64,000 nt of DNA from Henckelia pumila. Taxonomy: Eukaryota; Streptophyta; Magnoliopsida; Lamiales; Gesneriaceae. The notes below the pieces were generated by a model. It made no database searches. It saw nothing but the letters and a program-made list of their open reading frames with translations, and had not been told where the DNA came from. The stretch is taken from contig NC_133121.1 in the NCBI RefSeq assembly GCF_033568475.1, positions 7,006,001 to 7,070,000 of the forward strand, read 5' to 3'. The position numbers and the translations under genes were made by a program. Every line of letters begins with the position of its first letter. Positions within the stretch are counted from its first letter, which is position 1. This document shows, one piece after another, positions 48,643 to 58,933 of this stretch.

Positions 48643-49417
48643 TGATAGAAATCGTATTGTAATTGTAGGTTAAAATAAAGAGTCAGTGTTGTCCGCGGTG
48701 TCACAACATCAACAACAACACAGTGCAGCGAAAAATAAACAAAAATAAATAACAAGTAAATAATTTTGCACGAGTATAAAAACTCGTGCGGGTGCCTTAG
48801 GGCTAAATATCACCAGTAAACGTAAGATCAGTCTTACAAAGATAATCCTAGTGATTTTATGAAAAATCATTAAATCCTAAATTTCTCAACAAATTGAGAA
48901 ATCAAATTTGCATCCTAAAATACAATCAGAGTATAAAAGAAATCAGATGCAACTCCCGTAGCCTAAATTTGAAGAGACAGTAAAGATCTTCAACAACACA
49001 GTTCCCACAGTGTTGTCTCTGATGTCTTCAACACGAACGGCAGCACGGGGACACTTAGTAATGACGACTACAAAATATCTTCAGAATCTTCGAATTCTTC
49101 AATGTGATTTTTTTCTGAAAGCTCTCTGAATTCTCCTCTGAAGTGTGTTCTTGTTTGTGCGCAGAATCCCCCTCTTTATAGATTAGCTTTCACGTATAAA
49201 AAGGATTTCGTTGTAGAGTCCTACACAATAAGGAAATAAATCTTTTTTAGGAACAAGACTCTTTTAAATATAAATAATACTATCTATCCTAAATATATTA
49301 TCGAGATCATAGAATATTTAACCATTGCCAATCAAATCTTTTGTCTAGAAGGCAAAATTTAATATTCTAATTAGCACGCTTAAGGAAAAGATTTTCAAGG
49401 AATTAATATTTCTTTCA
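48643..49417 (-). repeat. 3' LTR of the Sirevirus-like element (775 bp)
   Basis: It runs TGATAGAAATCG to TTTCTTTCA on the plus strand. It is collinear with the LTR at 56234-57195 but lacks about 187 bp present there. By eye only a few per cent of aligned bases differ. It holds two copies of the GTGTTG palindromic motif (48686 and 49010). Confidence 0.9.
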
Positions 49418-49525
49418 ATCTCCCCCTTTTTGCCTTTCTGGACAAAACCTGCACAAACAATTCAAACATAAACTCCCCCTGAGTTTAAAACACTTCTCCC
49501 CCTGAATTTTAAGTCTCCCCCTGAA
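49418..49525 (-). promoter_or_regulatory. Polypurine tract and repeated CAGGGGGAG boxes
   Basis: Directly inside the 3' LTR the minus strand reads AAAAAGGGGGAG, the plus-strand primer of reverse transcription. Three more GGGGGAG boxes follow within 100 bp on the inner side. Multiple such boxes upstream of the tract are known from Sireviruses. Confidence 0.75.
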
Positions 49526-49739
49526 GGTGTTGTTCCTCGTGTTGGCAACACCAAGGATAACATACACATTGATACTTAGGGATTCTATAATTCATATATC
49601 AGAGCATAAGTGGGGTAGAAGTAGTTAGTCTAGTTAAAGAATATCAGAGCAATTAAGGCACATAACTAGAACAAAATAAAAACAGATATAAGAATCAGAA
49701 AATTAAAGCAAAGATGATATAAGGAAAAAATATGAGGTG

Positions 49740-52181
49740 ACACCAATCAATCTAAAATTGATCAGTATATGATCCCTCCTGATCTTCAGTGTCCTCATCT
49801 TCATCGTTCTTAGTCCCAGATGGACCAGCCTCATCTTGTGCATTCTCTCCCCCTTTTTGGCAAGAAATGCCAAATCTTGTACAACAATCACCTAAAAAGG
49901 CTCCATAAAGATCCAAGTCCTCCTGGGCTTGGGCAAACAGCTTTCAGCATGAACCATGAGAGCTTAAATGGTAGAAACAGAAAATTCCAAAGGAGAGGGT
50001 GTATGCATAATTTCTTCAGTTTCTTCAGTGTTGTCTCCCGTGTTGGCAACACCGGGAACAACATCAGCACCATTAACAATAGCAGTAGATTCAGACCAAG
50101 GAAGATCAAGGACAAGCTTTATCTTTCCTCTTAATAAAGCAGCTGCAACCTGCAGATCTTCAGTCAGTTCAGAGATACCTTCACCAATCACAAAGCAAAT
50201 CTTGAAACTCCAAAATTCCATAGATCAAAGATGGAAAAAACAGAGTGATGGATTTTAATATTCATATGCAAACTGGAGTATAGTCTTGAATACGAGTTTG
50301 CTAAAATTGAAAGTGCTCTCAGTCTCTATAGAAAATGACACAAATGCTTGTGGTCGAGTCACCACGTTGAAGCTTGTAGAAAGCATCCAATTACGTACAG
50401 CTATTTTGTGTGAGATAGAGTAAAAGGATGTGAGCTTTACAACAGAGAGTTGTCCAAAAAACTTTTGAGCAAACCACTAATGAGTAAGCATTAGCTTCAT
50501 GAATATCAGGGTGGTTCCCTACTTCAACATCCGGTGTGTCATAAAGAATATTGATGATGGCAGGGTTGAACAAAAAAAACTTTACTCTCACCAAAAATTC
50601 CAGCACTGGTTTCCTGATGTAGGGCACCACTGGAGTAAAACTATGAAATAGCTTTTGAGCCTTTCAAAAATTCAACCAAATTGAACTTTCCATAGGCATC
50701 CGCATCGATATTCTTCTCATCAATCAGCCTCGATTCACATACAAGAGTCACACAGAAGTATCTTTTCCATAGTAGAACTTGTGGGAAAAGACAGTAGTCA
50801 AATAAAACTCAGCATCAACCGTGTTGTCTGTGATGTTGCCAACACCATCAGCAACACCAGCATCAACATCAACATCAACATCAACATCAACATCATCTTC
50901 CTCGGAAAACTTGATTCCTCACTAGCTTAAGCATCATAATCATCTTTAAATGTGGAGGAATTATCAGATACATAAGACCTGATTACAGCAAATTATTCAA
51001 CATCTCTTTATCAAGCTTATCATCGGAAGGTTGAGCAAAAACAACCACAGAAATATCAGCCTTCCCTTTCTTTAGAATGTCTAGAACTTAAGTCAAGGAA
51101 GCTTCATCATCATCATAAAATACAATTTCCTCAGTAGCAATAGGAGGAACAAAAACATCAAATTCAATCATCAATCGATATTCGGCCAATAAGGCTTCAT
51201 AGTATACATTGTCTTCCTTCTCCTCTCTTATTTTCTTCACTACATGATCCATCAAAGATTGTACAAGAGCATGAGTGATCTGCAGAAAATCAGCTGTGGG
51301 AGCAGTGTTGCACGCAGTGTTGGCAACACGAGGCACAACATCAAATTCAGACCAAGTAGGTCTATTTTCCTTTTTCAGCAAAATATGAGCAACCTTCAAT
51401 TCTTCACCAACCAGAGACACAGACTCATCAATGTCTCGGATAAAGCCATATAATTCCAGAATCCTAAAGATGAGGGATGGAAAAGGCAAATTTGTGAACT
51501 TTAAAAACCTTCATCAGCAAATTGGAATATGAACTTGAATATCAGGTTCGCCAAACTTGAAGGGACTTCATGTTCCAACTGCAAAAAGTACTAGAGCTTG
51601 TACTTGGTTACCACAATAAAGTTGGTTGAAGGAGTCTCGTTCTTCACAATACTAATTGATTTTCAGCAGAACTCCTTTCTCTTCAACATCAAAAGTGCGA
51701 TATAGAGCAGTGATAACAACTGAATCAAACATATATTCGCTCATGCACAGACACTCTGTCAAAATTGGTAGATTGCTCAGCACCTCGAGTCTTGAACAAA
51801 TTTAACCAAATTCTGCCTCTTGCAAGCATCCAGATCAATCTTCTTCTCTTCAATGAACTCATAATTGACATACAGATGTCAATCAACAGTAGAAGCTTTT
51901 GAATATAAATTATGAGATAAGGAAAGTGACATGTCACACTCTCCATAAATAGTGTTGCCTCCAGTGTTAGCAACACCATTCACAACATCATCACCAGCAG
52001 AATCTTTAGCATTCGCTTCCTCAAATTCGTCATCCTCAGAGATGAAAGATGAACTACCATAAATATTTGGCCTGTTATCTGCAAGTTTCTGTTGCATATC
52101 TGCATCACGCTCTTCCTCAATGACAGCAGAAGTAGGCACATGTTTGAAGAAACCAAAACAAAAAAACAATCTGATTAGCAC
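49740..52181 (-). pseudogene. Env-like (extra) region of the retrotransposon, internally duplicated and broken
   Basis: Between RNase H and the polypurine tract, minus-strand open pieces lie at about 52181-51879, 51489-51088 and 50221-49964. The second and third correspond to each other: ILELYGFIRDIDES and GEELKVAHILL against MEFWSFKICFVIGEG and TEDLQVAAALL, followed in both by SEF or GAD, then DVVPxVANT. More distal parts correspond too (near 51700 and 50530, ALYRTFDVE and ILYDTPDVE). The region therefore holds two copies of a segment of about 1.1-1.3 kb. At the 3' end a highly acidic tail (NDEDEDTEDQEG) is readable at about 49765-49815. Position suits the env-like ORF of Sireviruses; no signal peptide or fusion motif was seen, and function is unknown. 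Confidence 0.55.
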
Positions 52182-53217
52182 AGAAAGCAGATAAGCTTAA
52201 ATAAAATCAAAGAGAGAGAATGTAGGAAGGCAATTTGATGACTGCAAAAACCAATTAAGCATAAGAATGATCAAATCCATGAATAATATATGCTTAAAAG
52301 AAATCCATTGGTCAGTAAAAGAAATTCAAACAATCAAACATTCACCTTCTAACAAACTAATCCAGAAACACTTACCAATGAAAATTCTTATGGGTAAAAC
52401 TTTTCAAATCGAGGAAATAAAATCCAACCCAATTATGAAAATAATCCGAGATTGAAAGCAATCAAAAATTCCCATAAGTAACTTCACATCGGCTCAACTC
52501 CACTAAATCATTATTAATCACAAAAATTCAATTTTTAGTAGATAGAGTATTTCACCAAATTTGTTCGTTTAGAACGTCAAACCCTGAACAGAAAATATTC
52601 ACAATTCTGAATGCATATGCATGTCTTATTTTATGCCTAAAACAGAATGTAACTTAAAAATAAAATGCAACCACATGCACATGATATGTTCACAAGTGTA
52701 GTGTTGCCTCTCGTGTTGACAACATCATCAAAAACACCATAGTTTTTCAAAAAGTATTTGAAGCTTACACACTTGATTACCCTTGATTTCAGAAAATTTC
52801 CAGAAGTGGTAGCCTGCACACTAAAAGAACAGTCTTCATTGGACTCAATTAGGTAGCTTTTTTCATTTTCTTCCGATTATTTATAAAGTTTGTACATATG
52901 ACATTGGTCATCAAACTTATTAAAAAGTTGAACACTGAATTTGTGAAACCACATTTCACATGGGACAAGAACATGGAATACACGTACATCCCTCAACTAC
53001 TTAGTGGTTTAGTCAGAGTTCCATAAACAAGGGACAGTGTGTATTAAAAAATGTTCTGCAGAAAAACTTGGCGTCAGTCGAATCACTGCAACAGAGATTA
53101 AAACACTACACATCACAAAATGAATGCAAAATGCCTAAAATCCTAAACGTGCATGAAAAAGAAAAAAAACAGTGTTGTCTATGGTGTTGTAACACCGGCG
53201 AAAACACCAGCAAAGGA

Positions 53218-54858
53218 TTATAATGCACACATGCTGAGAGACCTCCAAAGAGTATAGAAGCTCTCGAAAACTAAAATTTTTGTAAATATAACTGCCAGTT
53301 GGTTATTAGTTCCAACAAAATCCATTCGGATAACACTTTTTTCTACCAAATCTTGAATAAAGTGACGCCGAATGTCAATGGGTTTTGTGCGAGAGTGTTG
53401 AACTGGGTTTTCTGAAATGTCAATCGCACTCAAATTATCACAATAAAAAATGGGGGGTTGACTTTTAAATCCACAATCCTCTAACATTTGGTTCATCAAA
53501 AAAGGTTGTGTACAAAAAGTTCTATCTCCAAGACAACAACACCCTCCCATAGTGCTTTTACTATCATTAAAATCTCCAGCACAATCAACACAACCAAAAT
53601 CGACAAGATTGGTATCCCTAGTATACCACAATCCCAAATCCATTGTACCCGAAACATATTTCAAAATTCTCTTAACAACTTTTACATGGGTTACCTTTGG
53701 ATCAGATTGGTACCTAGCACATAAACACACACTAAACATGATATCAACATGAATTGCAGTTAAGTACAAAAAACTTCCAATCATGATGTGGTACATGGTG
53801 TTGGCAACACCGGCCGCAACACCATTCTTACCTAACTTTTCACTAGATCCCATTGGTGTTTTCATGCTTTTAGTATTCTCATAACAGAACTTTTTCACCA
53901 AAATTTCAACATACTTGCTTTGGGACAGAAAAATACCATCATGCATTTTCTTAACATCAAAACCAAGAGAATAACTCAACTCAACTACCATGCTCAATTC
54001 AAAGATGGAAGACATGTATTCAACAAAATCATCAACATGCTTTTGATCAGAAGAAGCACAAAAAATGATGTCATCCACAAAAACTTGGCAAACAGGTATT
54101 TCACCTTTGTACTTATGAATAAAAAAGGTTTTATCAACCTTACCTCGTTTGAAGCCAATTTCAAGATGATATTCAATCAACCTTACCTCGTTTGTGGACA
54201 TGAAACTCGAGCATACTAACCCAATTACCTTGAGGTAGTTCACTTTGTCCTTCATTCGAGTTTGCATTGTTCCAGAAGCATCTTCAATAATCTGTGATGA
54301 TGGATAGTTCTTTTGTATTTTGCTTGAAATGTCCTTACCATCATTTATCAAAACAACATCATCATCGCTTGGTTGATTATTCTCAGGTTCAGTCACTGTT
54401 GGACCCAGTGTTGTGCTTGATGTTGCAACATCAGAGGCAACACCTAAATCTTTCAATGGACTGAAAATTTCCAGCAGATCATCCTTAGTAGTTTTTCCTT
54501 TGATATCTTGGATAGCTTCATACTTACACAGATTTTTCAATGTCTCCAAATTTACATGACACAACTTTTGGTGCCATAAATCAAGATCATCCACTTTCAT
54601 GTGGTTGCAGGCAAGTTTCTCTCCAAGTTGGTAGTACTTTGATGATCTTGTACCTATCAAAACACATATGTTAGCATTATCAAAAACTTCACAAGTATTT
54701 TTATCAAACTTGACATGAAAATCATCATCACACAATTGACTAAAAGAAATCAAGTTTGAGTTTAGTCTCTTTGACATGTAGCACATTGTGAAACTTTGAA
54801 AATCCTTCCACGTTCGGTGTTCCTTTGCCACCAATCCTTCCTTTTGCACCACCTCCAT
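53218..54858 (-). pseudogene. Retrotransposon pol remnant: pre-integrase zinc region, partial RT, RNase H
   Basis: An open stretch of 546 codons. It starts in the region between protease and integrase (RLNSNLISFSQLC), then has LWHQKLCHVNLETLKNL (the GAG-pre-integrase block). The integrase DDE core and the N-terminal half of reverse transcriptase are absent: the frame passes through a short, unrelated acidic stretch to EIGFKRGKVDKTFFIHK and VFVDDIIFCASSDQ (the RT active-site box, normally YVDD). Next come IGSFLYLTA, the RNase H block FGCVDCAGDFNDSKSTMGG, and the terminal TKPIDIRRHFIQD. Two palindromic motif copies are read in frame (GVAAGVANT and GVASDVATS). The open frame despite deletions suggests recent decay or selection-free chance; no activity is expected. 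Confidence 0.88.
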
Positions 54859-56164
54859 AAGTCATTTTACCACATATTTGTTCAATATGGTCCATGAGAT
54901 GTTCTTTCAAACCTGTAATGTGGCGTGAGCTTCCACTATGAGAGTACCAGTGACCTGCAATGTTAGTTTTCAAGGAAGTATAAACAACAAAATACTGAAA
55001 ATCAAACTTTAGTACCCAAATTTTCTTTGTTGTGGGTCTGTTTTTGGTGGTGTTGCGCCTGGTGTTGTGCAACACGGGGGGCAACATCAGCTTTGACTTC
55101 CAATACATGCAGTCATTCCTGATCTTGAAACAAAAAGACCTGATGTGATCTGGTTTGAAACAGTAATGACACAAAAAATGGCGCTTCCATTGCTTTGGCT
55201 TTTGAGGAGGAACACGCTCTTTTGATGAAAAATTCTTGAATGGCGGAGCGACAATGGGTGCGCTAGAAGTATTGCTACCTTCTTTCACAAACACAGTTGG
55301 TTTTGATGATTCTCCAACTTCAAACACTCTGTTAACTAACCCTAGACCAGCCTTACCATTTTTACCCATTATAAAATCAAGCTTAGATGTACTTGAATTA
55401 AACTTAGCAAGATTTAGAGTTACCTTTTCAAGCTCCCCCTTATCCTTGCAGAATTCAAGATTTTTCTTACCTAGAATCACTTCAAGCTTGACCATGGCAG
55501 ACTTCAAATCAAAATTTTCTTTAGAGAGTGTTGTATTCAAATTGTTCCGTTTGATCCGATCAACATACAACTCCTCATAAAGTTCCTGCACACACTCTAG
55601 AGTTATATCATCATTGACAGCTTCCTGATCAATAAAATTACCAAGAGTAGATGTATTCAAGCAAACTGATTTTTCACTGGTGTTGCGACTTGGTGTTGTA
55701 ACACCGAAGGCAACACCCAGTGGGTTGACTTGAAAACATCTCTTTTCTTTCAGCAATGCAGCCAGGGGGGTATGATCTTCTTCATAATTCTGTTCTTGAT
55801 CTCTGTCAGAGTCATCATCTCTCAAGAAAACAGCCATACCTTTGTGGAATCGATTTGCACATTCAATTGCATAGTGTCCATATCCATTGCATTCCCTGCA
55901 TTGCACATAATCAAAATTCTTGGTATTAGATTCATAATTAACAACATACCTTGGTCGAGATGGTTCTCGAGTAGGTGACACCCTCAACAGATTTTAAGGA
56001 GCAGGAAAATTAGGGTGCTTAGATTGTTGTCCAACTTTCTGTTTGTTTCTTCTCTTCAAATAATCTTCAAACTTCTGTGTGATCAAGGAAATTGAATCAT
56101 CACATAAATCTGACTTATTGACTTTCGGTGGTCGAAATCTGACATCAACAACCGGCACGTCCAT
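54740..56164 (-). pseudogene. Retrotransposon gag-protease remnant
   Basis: Gag begins at the ATG at 56164 (MDVPVVDVRFRPP), just inside the primer-binding site, but most of the capsid domain is missing: the frame moves at once to DSISLITQKFEDYLKRR near the gag C-terminus. An in-frame TAA lies at 55994-55996. The CCHC knuckle CRECNGYGHYAIEC follows at about 55885-55925. The protease region has WYSHSGSSRHITG, in which the catalytic Asp expected in the DSG motif is His, so the protease should be dead. Near 54790 a frameshift separates this frame from the pol stretch at 53218-54858. Motif copies at 55680 and 55050 are translated in frame. Confidence 0.85.
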
Positions 56165-56219
56165 GATAAATCTACAAAATAAAAATAACCAGAATCTCTC
56201 TTAGTAAAGTCAAGAGTTG

Positions 56220-56233
56220 GCTCTGATGCCACG
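56220..56233 (-). promoter_or_regulatory. Primer-binding site (initiator tRNA-Met type)
   Basis: Immediately inside the 5' LTR the minus strand reads CGTGGCATCAGAGCC, close to the TGGTATCAGAGC complement of initiator tRNA-Met used by copia elements, with one change (C for T). Confidence 0.8.
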
Positions 56234-57195
56234 TGATAGAAATCGTATTGTAATTGTAGGTTAAAATAAAGAGTCAGTGTTGTTCGCGGTGTCACAACAT
56301 CAACGACAACACAGTGCAGTGGAAAATAAACAAAAATAAATAACAAGTAAATAATTTTGCACGAGTATAAAAACTTGTGCGGGTGTCTTAGGGCTAAATA
56401 TCACCAGTAAACGTAAGATCAGTCTTACAAAAATAATCCTAGTGATTTTACGAAAAATCATTAAATCCTAAATTTTTCAACAAGTTGAGAAATCAAATTT
56501 GCATCCTAAAATACAATCAGAGTATAAAAGAAATAAGATGCAACTCCCGTAGCCTAAATTTGAAGAGACAGTAAAGATCTTCAACAACACAGTTTCCACA
56601 GTGTTGTTTCTGATGTCTTCAACACGAACGACAGCACAGGGACACTTAGTAACGACGACTACAAAATATCTTCAGAATCTTCGAATTCTTTAATGTGATT
56701 TTTTCTGAAAGCTCTCTGAATTCTTCTATGAAGTGTGTTCTTGTTTGTGCGCAGAATCCCCCTCTTTATAGATTAACTTTCACGTATAAAAGAGATTTCG
56801 TTGTAGAGTCCTACACAATAAGGAAATAAATCTTTTTTAGGAACAAAACTCTTTTAAATATAAATAATACTATCTTGATAATATTTGATAACAATAATAC
56901 ACAATAATTCCTTATCAAGATAATATTTAATCTAGACAAATATCTATCTCAATATTTTCGATAATAACATATAAATATTTAGCCTATCATATCAAATCAT
57001 ATCTTGATAATATAAACATAAATCCTTTCAATTCGATATCAGATATAATTAAGTTAAATATCTATCCTAAATATATTATCGAGATCATAGAATATTTAAC
57101 CATTTTAAATCAAATCTTTTGTCTAGAAGGCAAAATTTAATATTCTAATTAGCACGCTTAAGGAAAAGATTTTCAAGGAATTAATATTTCTTTCA
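56234..57195 (-). repeat. 5' LTR of the Sirevirus-like element (962 bp)
   Basis: Collinear with the other LTR, with an additional segment of about 187 bp (about 56875-57062) that begins after AATACTATC and ends before TCTATCCTAAATAT. The short CTATC/TCTATC repeats at the two edges suggest the other LTR lost the segment by slippage or recombination between them. It carries motif copies at 56277 and 56601. Confidence 0.9.
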
Positions 57196-57907
57196 ATTTT
57201 TTTGCTGCAAAATCACAATGAATTCAAGACTTCAATATTCGACCCATGAAATCACTTCTTCACAATAAGACGACCAATTATCCGAGTCTAAAAATTAATT
57301 GAAATGAAACTTTAATGCTTTGACATAATGACAATCCTAAGAGAAGCAAGAACAAATATTTATTAACTGGGGAATTTTCTTTCTATGAATTTTTTTGCTC
57401 AAATTTATTCAAAATATTGTGTTTATAATAAAAAACTAAGAAATAAATATTAAATCATAGAAGATGTTCCCAATGATTTTAAATGTTTAAAAAGAATATT
57501 CAAAATCATTTATTCGGAGTTCCTTCATTTTTTTTTCTAGAATCATAATAATTTCCACCTTTAGATTCTAATGTCACGTTATTTGAAGTGCCACAAGCAC
57601 TCCACACCGCTAAATCGTCTCTGCCGCTATTTCTCTTGTGATTCTCATCACTTTTACAAATGTATATATCTCGGTGATTAATGTTGTTTTTAGGTTTGAA
57701 TTCATATGTTTATGTGTTGTTTCATCATATTTCATTCTTATGATATGCAACCCATAATACACATCTCGTGAAAATTATGTGATGATACTGTGACGGTTTG
57801 GTGGTTGGAAGCACAAATAAATTGGAAAAAAAAGATTTTTTCAATATCAGAAGAAGAAGATTAAGTTACTTAAAAAAAAAGAAAGGAAAGGGTATTGGAG
57901 GGTTTAC
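57196..57907. other. MULE interior right of the retrotransposon
   Basis: No gene was recognised. This is the continuation of the sequence interrupted at 48642. Confidence 0.4.
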
Positions 57908-58070
57908 ACAAATATAGAAGGGCATTGTTGTATTTTGATAGGCTTTAGGGAGTTTAAACAATTGAAATGATTGTGTCAGTGAGTGAGAAAAACTTTTCTC
58001 TGCCACAGGGACTGAAAAGAAACACAAGTTTGGTTTTAGAGATTTTAGGACCATTTACCGATAAATGATA

Positions 58071-58933
58071 AATAATTAATGATTTAATTGATGTAAAATA
58101 AATAATTAATAATTAAATAAATAATATGATAAAAAGAACGCAAAATTGGATAAAATAAATTATACATAAATTATTTAACCATTGTACCAAACGGTTATAA
58201 GTATAGACACATGTAAGACAATTTAGTAAAGTATGACTCTAGTGTTGTGTTTTTCCTTCAAATTTCTCTCATTCGATATTCAGATGCGTTCGAAATCTTT
58301 GACAATGTATCTCGAAATGCAATTTTAAAAAATCTGAATAATTATTATTGCTTTGACGAATTTTATCTGATCAGACAATATAATATTATTTAATTACTAA
58401 AACAATAAATACACTTGCTTATTTTCATAAATATATTAATACACACGTTAATGAAACATAATTATTTTTTTGTTATTAAATTTATTTTTCTAAATTAAAA
58501 AATATCCTTAAAATAATAAATTATCGATTTATCGATTAATTAAATTTACACAAATGAAAAAAATATCATGGCATCAATATTGTCGATGTACATAATTTTT
58601 ATGTTATATTTTAATTGGGTTAATTGCATCAACACCCTTGTGAAAAGTTAGAAAAGACACTTTATGTAAAATTAATAGCATATTAGACCCTTTTAAAAAA
58701 AAACATATTAAACTTTATGTTTTAAAAAATTTAGCATAAAACTCCATACCAGAGGCGGTAAATGTGCCCGAGTTTGTATAACACAAATGTGAAATGTGCT
58801 ATGTTTTTTTAAAAATGAAGGATTCATTGGCCTATTAATATTTTTTAGAGAATTTTATGTCTTTTAGATTCTTCACATGAGAAATTAATGCAATTAGCTC
58901 TATTTAAACATTAAGCGATAATGGGATTTGGAT
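58071..58933. other. AT-rich intergenic DNA
   Basis: The first 70 bases (TTTAATTGATGTAAAATAAA) resemble the sequence left of the MULE block at 41820-42010, consistent with one older repeat into which the MULE inserted. No gene was recognised. Confidence 0.4.

Larger units (their letters stand above)
49527..55717 (-). repeat. Dispersed nested-palindrome motif, 11 internal copies (plus two per LTR)
   Basis: A 37-39 bp motif, GTGTTG, six bases, GTGTTGGCAACAC, about six bases, CAACA[C/T], starts near 49527, 50028, 50821, 51305, 51952, 52701, 53172, 53785, 54408, 55050 and 55680. LTR copies start at 48686, 49010, 56277 and 56601. The inner core is a palindrome and the outer half-sites are inverted to each other. 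Spacing is fairly even, about 470-790 bp, and from 53172 to 56277 it stays at 597-642 bp. Copies in gag-pol are translated (GVAAGVANT, GVASDVA, GVAFGV), and copies in the env-like region read DVVPGVANT, DVVPRVANT and DVVNGVANT. Confidence 0.88.
48643..57195 (-). mobile_element. Sirevirus-like Ty1/copia retrotransposon, 8553 bp, internally deleted
   Basis: LTRs at 48643-49417 and 56234-57195 bound the element; the minus strand is the coding strand. The primer-binding site beside the right LTR reads GTGGCATCAGAGCC (initiator tRNA-Met type). Beside the left LTR the polypurine tract reads AAAAAGGGGGAGAT. Three further CAGGGGGAG boxes (about 49470, 49494, 49514) precede it; such repeated boxes, and an extra region of about 3.7 kb between RNase H and the tract, are features of the Sirevirus lineage. 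Target flanks AATTT and ATTTT differ by a shift of one base. Gag, integrase and reverse transcriptase are partly deleted, so it must have moved, if at all, with proteins from other copies. It lies inside the MULE-like block. Confidence 0.88.
42016..58059. mobile_element. Large Mutator-like element (composite, 16 kb) bounded by TIRs of about 150 bp
   Basis: The left border (about 42016-42165, GGTAAATTGCCTTAAAATCC then TCTCTGTGTCAGA, AACTCCCTAA, AATACCCTT) matches, as an inverted repeat, the right border (about 57908-58059; from the other strand GGTAAATGGTCCTAAAATCT, TCCCTGTGGCAGA, AACTCCCTAA, AATGCCCTT). The flanks GATAAATAATA (42005-42015) and GATAAATGATA (58060-58070) match at 10 of 11 bases. 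Long terminal inverted repeats with a 9-11 bp target duplication are typical of MULEs. Inside are a tandem array (43209-48480) and a younger retrotransposon (48643-57195); without the latter the element is about 7.5 kb. No MURA transposase was seen, so it would be non-autonomous. The flanks are AT-rich, so the target duplication alone is weak evidence. Confidence 0.6.

Noticed and set aside
50860-50897. CATCAA run as an independent regulatory repeat
   Set aside because: It is a simple microsatellite coding for an acidic DVDVDV stretch on the minus strand next to a palindrome copy; slippage explains it.
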